64,000 nucleotides of DNA from NCBI RefSeq assembly GCF_000499385.1, contig NW_013654523.1:1-64000 (forward strand). Direction: 5' to 3'. A program made the position numbers and the translations under genes. The notes under the pieces were generated by a model. It did no database searches, was not told the origin of the DNA, and was given only the letters and a program-made list of their open reading frames with translations. The DNA comes from Eimeria necatrix. Its lineage: Eukaryota; Apicomplexa; Conoidasida; Eucoccidiorida; Eimeriidae. Shown one piece after another: positions 40,158 through 50,874 of this stretch (positions within the stretch are counted from its first letter, which is position 1; every line of letters begins with the position of its first letter).

Positions 40158-41584
40158 ACCGCCGCAACGCCTAGACATTAGAGAGGTTTTGCCATGTCGA
40201 ACGCACGCGAGCTGTTACTCATTCCGCGCGGATTTTGTGCCCAAAGAGTATCGATAATGGTGCGCAGGAATGTATCACAGGGAGTGGTGCTGGATGCTTG
40301 GTTACTTGGCAAAGTGCAGGGAGAGCGAAAAACGGGCACTGCACAGCTTCGTATGCTCTTCAGCGCGCAGTTTACAAGTGTCCAGACAAAATCATGGAGA
40401 TTAAATATGTTAAAGGCGAGAAGTAGCATCAATGCTTACGCTTCACAGGCAACTAACCTCGAATATGATAATCTGGGCTGAAGAGCAAATTCAGAGAATC
40501 CCCAGAGCCAACTACGTGCGAAGATTTCCCTCCAAAGTACACATGCGTTCAACATGGTAAAACCTTTCTAATGTCTACTTTGAATTTAAACAATGATATC
40601 ATTTCCGTGTGGCCAGAATAACCGTTCCCGGCCCATTCGCAATTGCTGCAACTATCGTCAAAAGCTGGAGAGCCTCACATGACGCCTTCCCTGATAAGTA
40701 GAGCGTTCATGCACGATTTATTATACCGGCGCTTTTCTTTGCCGGTCCTTTGCTACATGTGACTCTACTGAAAGTTTACCCTTGTTTATTGTGTAAACTA
40801 GAACGGCGGGCCATTGCAGCCCCATCTTTCGCTCGACATGGCGGCGACGCTGTACATCTCTAGCGAGAGAAGGCGCGAAGCCTTGGTAAAGGCTGCCCTG
40901 ATGCTCCACTGTCGTCTTGGCCATGGAAAGAGCGGAAACGCAAGTTCCCGATAAATCAAGTGCCTCCTGAGACGAGTGCCTCGTCTCACCAGGCACTTGA
41001 TTGCCAGCCCAAGGCAGCGCAGATTCAACATCGCTGCAGGTAACCCCAAGCAAGCGCGCTACTAATTGCCTAAATCGTGCAATTAGTGTGGTTGCATAAC
41101 AACCAAAATTGAAAAAAAAACGCAGGCTGCTGTCTAATTCAGCTCGCGGCAAAGTCCTTTCACCATTCATAGAGCGGCAGATGTTCCAGACAAAGATTGC
41201 TCATTTTTAGCACACAAAGAGATGGCAAAGGAAAAAAACAGTAGAGCAAAGCCACAGGACATTCGGTGGAAGTTCCACTACGCATACTATGACACGAGGC
41301 CTTCATTCATCAGACGCCTCACACCAGCGTACGCGGCAGTCTGTGTGCTCTTCGCCTGCTGTGCAAGATAACAGCGCATGCATTGCTGCTGAGGCAAGTC
41401 ACGTACTAATGGATTACTCGGGCTTCACTTCGCCTTGCCCTGGAGCCCTAACGCTTTGATTTGTCGGCTATCGTTCTGGAAGTTCAGCCAGCTGCTCACC
41501 GCATGCTTTGCGGTGGCTGTCCTCCGCTAAATGGAGGGTATTTCTGTGGCTGTGGCCTTGCGTCCAACCGCAGGTTACACTTGT

Positions 41585-43567
41585 TTACCCATCACAAACG
41601 GTGGCTAACTTCCCCGTAAATGGCGACCAGGGGGGTACACCCCCGTCTGCGAAAAGGCTGTACTCGCCCACTTCGGGAACTGCGGGTGGTGACGGACTGG
41701 TAGATGACGCATCTAAAGCACCGTCCGATTGGTGGGAAGCGGACTGCAAACGCGTACCAGAACCATCTGGATGGAATGTGCCCCACTGTAACGAAACGGG
41801 AGGATCAAAGCCCTGCGAATAGTTGGTGGCTCCGAGATGCTGGGGACCTGCTGGGGGAAGAGTTGGCGGCAACGACGGTAAAGCCGCCTCAACACCTGCC
41901 GGTCTTGGAGTCTGTGTCCATGGCAATGGAACTCCAGCCACTGGATGAGAAAACTGCGACAGAGCTAATTGCACCTGGTTACCTTCACGGCGCACGAATG
42001 GATGCGGTACGGGATGCATAACTGGCCCAATACCTTCCGTAGACGTCTGGCCAGCTTGCCATTGTGGATATGTAGTTGGTAAGTGCCCGGTATGAGCACC
42101 ACCGGTCACTGCGGAATCTGTCGACCGAAGGGAGGCTTGCACTGCTAAAGCAAACTCTCTGTGCAGTGCTTCTTGATTAAGCCACCCATGCAGTTCCGTA
42201 TGATGACTGCTCATCTGTAGAGGCGCTCCCGCCAACACGCTACTGTCGCTACGACAGTATGTAATACATGGCCGCCGCGGTGGCAGGAGGCCCCCAGCAC
42301 TTCTAGCAGCGTCAATTAAACGTTCTCGCAAGGCTTTTACTGGAGCAATAGAGGCTCTGGACACGTGCATATGATAGCGGCCAAGAAGCGGGAACACGCC
42401 TGCGCGTTTCTGAGATCCTACAATATGTGCGCGAAGTGAACCGTCTCTGGCAATGTGATCAGAGTGAGTACGGAAAATTGCTTCGATAACAGTGGCCTGC
42501 TGACCTACTATCCTTTCGACCAGCTTTGTGGAATCCCTCATCAACTCTGACAGCCCTTGCAAAGCGCCTACGCAAAGCTTAACTGCCAGGCCGGCAGTCC
42601 CCAGTAAGCTTATCATCTTCTTTTTGTACTTTAACGGGGATTTCTCCTTTTGAAGGAGGCGCGGCTTCTTGAGCTCCTCACATAGACTTTTTAGCTCGCG
42701 GATAGCCATACGTCGACCCTGAAGATTCACCCCGTCACCGCTCTGTTGAAGGCACTGAGAAGCTAAGCTGATAAGAGAGTCGCCCACTTTTTCCCTTCTT
42801 GGCTGAAGGTCCTCCTTTACAAGCGACAGGGCACCCAAATCGAGTGCTATCAGCCGCAATACATGAAATGTCAAGCGCAGGCGTTGAGCACACGTTAACG
42901 CTGGCAACAGCGAACTGCACAACTTTGAGGCCATTGCCATTTGCCGCATAACAGTAACCACCCTCCTTTTAAAAGCTGGAGGTAGTTGCCGGTTCTCCCA
43001 CAAGTGCAAGTCACTGTCATCAAACTCCTCCGATAGCGATTCCAAGACAGCGTCATCAAAGTCAGCCTCATCCAAATCATCCTCATCAAGCATGTCCTCT
43101 AGAAATTCATCTGTTGCTTCCTCCTGCGCTATCCCGGGGGGTCCGTGTGACGTATCCTGACGTAAAATAGACCCATTCTGTGGCACCTGCTGCCCCGAAA
43201 TTCCCGTGAAGTTCTGCAATCTCCCGTTGTAGCCTCCATTATCATCGCCTGGTGCATTCTCTAAGTTGCATAATCCACCAGCAGCTGCTGCAAGGGATCG
43301 GCTCAGATGGAACGACTTCCTTTCAAACCCTATCAAGCGAGAACAACGCAGCAGGAAGTACACTACTACCAAGGTAGTGAGTCCTGCGCCGACACGCCAG
43401 GCCCAGGAGGAAGGAAAGAGCCTCCCGTCGTTGAAACGCTGGGCAGGAAGAGCTCCATCAGCATAGCCGTGGACCCTTTCCAGAGGCAGATGCAGATTGG
43501 TTTTCTTATCAGTGATAACAGAGGATGGCAGAACATCCCTGAGCTGCGCATGTGGCTGCGGGTCCAT
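41585..43567 (-). CDS. Unrecognised single-pass membrane protein, paralogue B
   Basis: Intronless, 660 residues, ATG at 43567. Homologous to the protein at 16126-18174 over most of its length: a short polar N-terminus, one hydrophobic segment at about 58-76 (VGAGLTTLVVVYFLLRCSRL), a strongly acidic block (EFLEDMLDEDDLDEADFDD), then the helical core (QRLRLTFHVLRLIALDLGAL; GQQATVIEAIFRTHSDHIAR; LIDAARSAGGLLPP) and a Pro-rich tail with YSLFADGGVPPW close to the end. It lacks the acidic C-terminal extension of paralogue A. Same strand as paralogue A, 23 kb apart, so not a simple tandem pair. The core identity looks moderate, meaning an old duplication. No enzymatic motif seen; function unknown. 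Confidence 0.75.
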   Translation of the reverse strand: MDPQPHAQLRDVLPSSVITDKKTNLHLPLERVHGYADGALPAQRFNDGRLFPSSWAWRVGAGLTTLVVVYFLLRCSRLIGFERKSFHLSRSLAAAAGGLCNLENAPGDDNGGYNGRLQNFTGISGQQVPQNGSILRQDTSHGPPGIAQEEATDEFLEDMLDEDDLDEADFDDAVLESLSEEFDDSDLHLWENRQLPPAFKRRVVTVMRQMAMASKLCSSLLPALTCAQRLRLTFHVLRLIALDLGALSLVKEDLQPRREKVGDSLISLASQCLQQSGDGVNLQGRRMAIRELKSLCEELKKPRLLQKEKSPLKYKKKMISLLGTAGLAVKLCVGALQGLSELMRDSTKLVERIVGQQATVIEAIFRTHSDHIARDGSLRAHIVGSQKRAGVFPLLGRYHMHVSRASIAPVKALRERLIDAARSAGGLLPPRRPCITYCRSDSSVLAGAPLQMSSHHTELHGWLNQEALHREFALAVQASLRSTDSAVTGGAHTGHLPTTYPQWQAGQTSTEGIGPVMHPVPHPFVRREGNQVQLALSQFSHPVAGVPLPWTQTPRPAGVEAALPSLPPTLPPAGPQHLGATNYSQGFDPPVSLQWGTFHPDGSGTRLQSASHQSDGALDASSTSPSPPAVPEVGEYSLFADGGVPPWSPFTGKLATVCDG

Positions 43568-46435
43568 TAGGCCTACAGATGGCCCTCACGTCCGTGCAGC
43601 CGAAGCCCTAACTTTTTCAGATTTAGCTTCACTGCTTTTCAAAAATCGTGAACATTATACAAGAATACATCTTCGTTGATTACAACCACGAATTCGTCAT
43701 TGGCGCTAGGCGCACTCGCCGTCTGTACACTTGTTGAGAGATGGCGCACTTGAAACATCGACTTTCTCCTTCTTCGAGTGTTACCGCGCACTTAGACTCA
43801 CGCTTCAGCCGCCACCAGTTTTAAAGAGTAGCCTCATGCATGTTCATAGGAAAAAAACGCAGAAAAGTGCGGAAGAATTGCTCGAGATTGTGTCCACTGC
43901 GCATCTTTGATGCACGTAGGCCCCCCAAAGCGCAATAGCAGACGCACCACAAAACAGGTCCACACTCAGTTTATGGATTGGAAGCTGACCGCAGAGCCCA
44001 ACAACACTTTTGCTATAGCTGAAAAGATCTTTTCGGGGGGGCCTATGGAGGGATGCAGATGTGCAGCCTTCAAGATCGGAGACTCGGGACACGAACGACA
44101 CCGAGCTCTACCCCGCAGAGCTTCTCTACAGCATTCGTTGCATAAGGCAAGTTCCGAATATTCGGTGCAGAATTGACTTCTACATCAATGAACTAGCATG
44201 AATACAGAGCACTATTGCACGATCCTCGACAAAAAGTGGCAAAGTAACAGATTCGTTAGTGGTCCGGACGACATGTCTGCAAGGAGCCTGGGGACATGTT
44301 ACGAACGCCTCTCAAAAGCAAACAGCTGGCTCTCTCGTTAACCCTCATTGAACGGCTAATTGTTTTGTAGTGGACAAACATCGTATCAGCAGGCGCTGTT
44401 GTGGTTATGGTGGCAGTCTCCTGCATGCAACTTTCCTCCAGCTGAGCTTCACAAAGTAAACGTGAGATTACCAGAAGCTACATGCGATTTTTACACCGAC
44501 ACAGTGGATTAGCTCCTGGGCTTCACGACTACTGGTGAAGCATTCAACATTTTGGGGCGGTGAACCCTACTTGAAACAGACGTGTGTCCTGCAGTAGCAA
44601 TGCGTTGCGTTTGTGGCATTGCGGTGAAGTACAAGGCATGTTGCAGGGCACTAAAGATGAATTCAAGGTAAGGAACCTGCGCATCCAGATTACTATTAAG
44701 CAAGTTAAACTGACTACTTTGAAGCTACATGGATCTCTGGATATGTCTATTCTCCCTTCTACCAGCTGTCTGTGTCTGGGTACACGACCTGGCAGCGAGA
44801 AATAGAACACCTCAACACCTCAATTCCTCCTACCTACGAATCCCCGTTACTCTACTCAAGTGTATTTGGTCTGCGTATGCGTGTATGTATGTATGTATGT
44901 ATGTATGTGTGAGCTTGTGTGTGTGTGCGTTTGTCCACCCAAGGCCTTAGGGAAAGACAGCGAAGTAGGATCGAGTTTGCATCTATAATAGAACGGGTAT
45001 GCTAGCGTGAAAGAGTGTTCCATGGACTAGCTTTTACATTGGAGGGCTGTTCCGGGAAAATCAAATGATCCTAGTGGGGCTATAGACAGTTTCAGAGCTT
45101 GTCTGCAGCCCGGCGCTTTGCTCTGAATCAGTCGCACATACACATAGGCAGCGGTAAACAAATGGGTCAAGGCCCACTCAGGCCCTCCAAGTGCATGAAG
45201 CGCACAATCACCAAACAAACAACATAATAGCTCTCCTAACAAAACAACCGATCTACTCAATTTTAAGTCAACAGTCACCCAGTATTCCTAGAAAGTGTTT
45301 TAGAGCAGAACAAACCATAATCCACGAAAACGAGAAGGCTCCCGCCTTCATTTCTGCCAAGCAAGAACGCAGGGAACGCAGGCGCTGTGCTTCTCGGGGA
45401 GGGACTATCACCTGACTGCATCGATGTAAAAGTCGAGACTGCCACTAACATAAGAGAGCTCTACGCTTGATGAATACTCAGTACTTGAATGAAAACTGAA
45501 GTTTACACAGAATGTTCGAAAGCCTGCATTTAACAGTGGGAGCACTTGACCACTGGTTCAACCTTCGCTAACTAAAAAAAATTCCTTGATTTGATAGCAG
45601 ATAAGGTGGAATAAAGCTCCTAGATAAACCGGGCTTCCGGAATATGATAATGGCAAACTGCCTAGTCTAACAGGGAGCGCAGATCCTGTAGAGTAGGTAG
45701 CCGGGCTCTTTCTTGCTCTGTTCATTGTGTACCGTCAACAGCTATCGAACTTCTTCGAAGTTGGTCTCTCTGAATGTATGCTCATTCTGATGGAGTAAAT
45801 TTGCCAGCCGTCTAGATCCTGGCAAGAGGCAGGAGCTGCAGTGAACACTGAACATGGGGTCACGATACAGAACGTTGAAGAGCCGTAAGCGTTTGCAATC
45901 ATGAACTAAGCTGATGGGACTTCCAAGTTTTTGAGCGCGTTTGCTGTTGGTTCTCAGTATAGCAATGTCAAGGAGTAAAAGCTTACGGCGGATCAGGGTT
46001 ACGGCAGATTCGTACACGAAGCGTGTAGAAATGCGCCACTGTGTCCGATATTTTGCCCATTTTGTCTGACCCCAATCAGAAAAGAATAGCTAATTGAGAA
46101 CATTACTGGAGCAAGTTAGGGTGAAGCCGAAGCAGAATTTGAACGTGCATGCCTAGGACTCAGGGGAGGTGAACATCTGGCTGCTCTGTTATCAGCTGCT
46201 GCATTTCAGCTGCTGTGTATCTGCTTGTGTGTTTTCCGTAGCGGCGGTCGCTGATTCGCCAGCACAACCAATCCTGACAAGTCATATCCATAAATCCTAA
46301 CACTTTCGATGACATCAAGCTTTCTCTGTCAGGTTCAGTCCTCTTGCATAGTGTGCCCGATTAGTAGTGTCATCATGTAGTGTGGGTATTTGCTTAAGAG
46401 CACGCTCATATTAAACCGTTCCTATGTAAACTGTT
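43568..46435. other. No supported gene
   Basis: Only short frames. A (GTAT)n microsatellite is listed separately. An open stretch at 44584-44805 (+) has no recognisable domain. Confidence 0.5.
44880..44934. repeat. (GTAT)n and (GT)n microsatellite
   Basis: Six GTAT units followed by TGTGTGTGTGCG. Confidence 0.95.
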
Positions 46436-46446
46436 TTTTGCATTCT

Positions 46447-48255
46447 AGAGCCCTCTCTTACATCGGGCCAACCGACACCGGAGCTGATGCAAGTGTTCTA
46501 TTTCTTTCCTCTAGTCCTAATTGATGTTCTTTCCATTAATTCATATGCGTTCTTCCTGTTTGTTGCTTCTCTTTGCATTATTCTTTATTTGAGTTGCTAT
46601 CCACTTCCTCTGTACCGCCCCTTTCCTCTAACCGATGCCTCTTTTCTTTCATAGTCCAGTCGCATCTGCTTGTTCTTTCTGTCACCTTCGACTGATATCC
46701 ACGTGCTGAGTACTTCAAGTTACAGAATTATACGTGCCTCCTTTTAGCTAGCTCTCTATAAACTTGCTCACTTAGTCAGTAATTGCCTTCCTTTTCACAT
46801 ACTTTTGAGTGTTCACGTATTTAATTATTGCTATCCTCATTTCACTATCTCACTTTTTCCTTTCCACATGGTATTTATCTTTACCTAGTGTACCTGTACA
46901 TATTTTGATTTTTAATTTCTTAGATTTTTCTGGACAACGTCCGTTACGTAGAACCTGTGGAGTCAGCTCAGCCCAGCATGGCTCTCACGTGCCCTTCCTT
47001 TTTTATGACGGAGGACCATACCTACCGCCAGTCACTGAAGACATCGCTAAGCGTTAAAAACGTATGAGCAGCATCGATTTATGTTTAGGTTTCTGTTGAC
47101 ACGCCCGTCTGCCCCCGTGATGTCTCTCACTTGCTGCCTGGGCGTGAGGCGGAACCTCTGGATGCAACCGCAGTGCTTCTTGCCGCAGGCCAGCATTGGG
47201 CGTAACTGCAGAACACGTTGGACCTTAACTCCCAAGTACTACGCCTCTTTGCAGATGCATTACTTGTATTTGCTACATCACTGCGGGCTGCGAAGGCTGC
47301 TGGATAGAAGCAAACATGTCTCTCCTAACCGCTCGCAATTTCTCTTTGACACTCTTATCACCTGCGATTTTATAACTGGCACTTTTTCTACCAACACAGG
47401 CCGCGCTTTTATTAGTCGCGGTACCGATTTCAAAGAAAATTCCATCGCTTTCAGTTTTAGGTTTGATTGCAGCTTTGTGCTCGTTCCACACTGAATACGC
47501 TATAGTCTCTAACAATTAACCCCAAAGTGATGGACATACTGAACAGCCGCCCTGGCCGCGGAGCACCTGCTCTGCAACTGCGGGAGGTCGAGGAAGCGTC
47601 AGTAGAAGTTCGTAGTGCTTGCTGTCGAACTTACTCACGACGCGATGAGTCAGTACACCACCTCCACGGAATCGTGATGATACTGTGAATGCTCAGAACC
47701 TGCTTACGGCTGCTGTAGCTATTGCTGCCTTGGTGCTGTTTCCTACACATCCAATGAGTGAGTTCTACAGTGTGATTGAAAGCAAGGTGATTTATTACAT
47801 GCTTAGCGGCACCCAGCAGGAGTACGCCGATGCGACATGCCGCAATGAGGTGAGCGATTTTAGGCAAAAAGCTTTTATCAGGAACAATAACTTACAGCCC
47901 ACCATTTGTTCCACAGATGGTGGGCGGCAAGTTTTTTCTTCCTTTGTTCGACCATGGAGCTCAGCGGAAGAGCCAATATCATACTGAGTTTATCGTCGTC
48001 CCCCTCACGATGCTTTTCATGTATCTTCACCTCAAGAAACCAGCAAAGACTCACGCTTCCCCCCAAAAAATGCCACCATTATTTTAGCTCATGTTCCGTG
48101 GCGCCTTGTCAACCCTAGTGGCTAATAGGAAGTGGATACTGTGTTGCAGTGGGGAGCTGCAGACGAACTCAAGTATCTCATGAAAGAGCGCGGACAAACG
48201 GGGACGTTACTAAGGAACCTGCCGTTTACTCCATCATTTTCCATGCATCACTGCG
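46447..48255 (+). other. Probable multi-exon coding region, structure and family unresolved
   Basis: Several adjoining pieces look coding and are bounded by plausible splice sites: 46447-46490 (LTSGQPTPELMQ), 46922-47061 (IFLDNVRYVEPVE, TEDHTYRQSLKTSLSVKN), then the same frame again to about 47303 (LDLNSQVLRLFADALLVFAT) with stops at 47065, 47086 and 47203; 47400-47516 (AALLLVAVPISKKIPSLSVL), 47650-47849 (NLLTAAVAIAALVLFPTHP) and 47917-48085 (MVGGKFFLPLFDHG, FIVVPLTMLFMYLHL), the last two joined by a clean 67-base GT-AG intron. Hydrophobic segments suggest a membrane protein. Stops and frame changes mean either more introns than I can place, a decayed gene, or chance. I recognise no family. 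Confidence 0.3.
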
Positions 48256-48260
48256 AGCTT

Positions 48261-50874
48261 TGAAGCAATGCCGGAGCCCAGTACAATGGCAACTAAGAGC
48301 TTTACAAGTTGCCGGCGCTGCCGCCACGTTCTAGAGCGCTCTCCTCGCCAGGCTCCTCCTGTTTTCATCCTGCTCCGTAGCCTCTTCGCTTACCCTGCAC
48401 ACCCAACCTTTTGCGTGCCTTGGCCCTTGATGTATATTAAAAGAAAATCCGTATTCCCGTTTGAGTTGTCCCTTTTACTCCGCACAACTACTATCGAGTG
48501 AGAAAAGAGAGGGTAACCGTGGATTGGAGGCGAGGATTGCATGTACCAGAGCATGAACTCGAACAGAGCCACGCGCGCACACAAAGCAACGGTGCATACG
48601 CACAACGGACCACAGGAAAGTGCAGTTATATGCACATGCAGCAACAGACATATGTTCACAGAAGAAATATTTAAAGTGTATGACAACCGAAGGTAAAGTT
48701 CTCTGAAGAGAACGGGGTGGAATATAAGAAATCGAGGGCACAAATAACATAATGGCAAACGAACAAATCAATGCAAAATCGAAAGAGAAGCCGAAATGTT
48801 GAAGATAGGAGTGAGCGGGCGCAACGCCAATAGTTGCTGTAGGCGTTTGTGCACATGTGTGCCCTTTCCTTCAGTCACTTGTGCTTGTGCATAAGTACTT
48901 TTTTTGACGTGTATTTCTGTGCTCGTTCGTGTGCCGATATATGTATTCTGAATTAGCACGCGAGTAAGCATGTAGATCTATTGTCATCCTCTTCTCGTAT
49001 TTCTTGGCGATAGCCGTGCGGGTGGCAGAGCCGGCTAAGCGGGAAGGCTTGGAAAACAAAACTAAAGATTTAGTAAATTGATTAAGAAGGGATAAGACTG
49101 TCCAAGCCTTCCCACTTAGCCGGCTCTGCCACCACCGTGCGTGGCGGGAGCCGGCTAAGCGGAATGGCTTGGACAACGAAACTAATGTTTAATAGAATTA
49201 ATTAAAAAGAGATAAAACACATCAATTTTATCACAGAGGGGACAACAACACAAAACGGAACACGAGGGCAGCATGTTGCAACCAACAGTAGTGGCAGGCA
49301 GGAAAGAGCCAGGCCTTGCGTCAACGCAGGTAAATTTGTTTCTGTTTATCTACGTTGCTTGCTGTTGGTAAACGGTGCTCCGTTAACCCATTAACGCCAG
49401 ACTCACTTGCTAGTGCACTGTTCCTTCTTCACGCCTTGACTTTATACCCTATAGAATTTTAGATCCGATATGAGAAGAAAAGCGTGTCTATGTTAGAAAC
49501 TTACAGGCATGAAGGGCAGCACCTCAAAGCCTACAAAATACATCCATGTATAACCTCTTTTAAATTATAGACATTACACATGGAATGCAGCAACGCCATG
49601 AGGGCAGATTCCGATGTTACCTCGGCAAGAAGAGCAGCAGGCTTAGTTCGATTGTCAGATACATAACCAGCAAGCGGTATTGTGCCAACTTCAGCAGCTA
49701 ATACCGCTTAATGCTCTGACCGCTGCAAGGTTCTGAACTTAGTAGGCGAGGCCGATGTCGCTAGGTCTACAAACCACTTTGAATACCAGGTTGAACGGAA
49801 AGGACAACTTATTTCGGCCTCCTTTCTTTCCACAAATGTATAACAGCATTTCCCGTTATAGTATTCAGCAAGTTTGGTTTCTAGTTCGTGCGCAAAAGTT
49901 CGCTCAAACCATCAGTTTTATGCCGTGGTACAACACGTTGAAACAGCGCGGTTTTGTCTGACTAAAATCAACTCACTAATTTCGTGAAAAGACATGTCAA
50001 TACCCTCTTCAATTATTTGGTCAGGGGTGCTCTCAGGGAAGTTCCCCTATATGCTTCCTCAAACACGACAAAAGGAAGTTCGCCGAACTTCAAATGCCTC
50101 AATTCCGTAATTTTGGCATAACACTTTTCCAACTGCTTTAAGTGGACGGCTTTAGGGTAAATATTCATTGTCGAAGGCCTGGCGTAGAAACGCTATTAAG
50201 CGCCTGGAATTCCAGGAGGGTACTAGTCCAGCAGTACTTTCTGTTTGTCTTGAAGCTTCGTGGTTCAGTAAGCGTTGAAGGATTCCAACTCATGGTTTCC
50301 TCATAGGTTCCTGCTTGGAGCTAACGGTGGATTGCTGGTTACGTGGCAGGGTCATAAACTGAACACTAGTTCTCATTATCAACGAAGCGGAGGAATGTCT
50401 GTCGTCGGATGACGACCCCAATGGGACTTACGGCCACAGACAAAAAAGCGTTCGGAATAAATATAATTGAGATAGAATTCTCTAATCAAATTGAAGGTAA
50501 ATCAACAAATCTCGGAAGTGGTGCAATGGCGTAGCGCGTGGCGGTCAATTGCTGTTGTCGCTCAGTGCAGTGCGACGGGAAACACGAGTAGCAGCTGCGC
50601 GAGGTCTCCATTCCCACGGCAAGCCTCCTTTCTTTTAAAAATTTTGTTGAGAAAAACAAAAAACCGGATTATTATCCCCTTCATTTAGGCTGAGGTGTTC
50701 TTAGTGTGTGCGGATAAGCCTTGAAGGCTGATCGGGTCACCGGCAAAGATCTTCGCGCAAAGCTCACACCTCATCCTTCCGCTAGAGTGTTGCGTGCCGA
50801 AGCCCAAAAGATTAGCATATAAGGTTTGCGCTGTACGTTCCAGGGTTTAGGCTAGACAGAAGGCTGGAGTTCTG
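48261..50874. other. No supported gene; dispersed repeat unit
   Basis: Repeat-poor apart from the three-copy element at 49021-49220. Frames here are short and unremarkable. Confidence 0.5.
49021..49220. repeat. Three-copy element: inverted pair plus direct copy
   Basis: A 33-base segment at 49021-49053 (contains GCAGAGCCGGCTAAGCGGGA) is inverted at 49101-49133 with one mismatch, forming a hairpin with a 47-base loop. A direct, more diverged copy starts at 49141 and extends about 80 bases, including the AT-rich part that lies in the loop of the first copy. Confidence 0.9.

Larger units (their letters stand above)
35747..41584. other. Long interval without a supported gene; contains a foldback element
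   Basis: No recognisable exons. Inverted repeats at 39359-39770 and 40081-40157 are listed separately. A 149-codon ATG frame at 40721-41170 (-) has no domain I recognise. Confidence 0.5.

Noticed and set aside
40721..41170. 149-codon minus-strand ATG frame
   Set aside because: No recognised domain and no splice or family support; probably chance in moderately GC-rich DNA.
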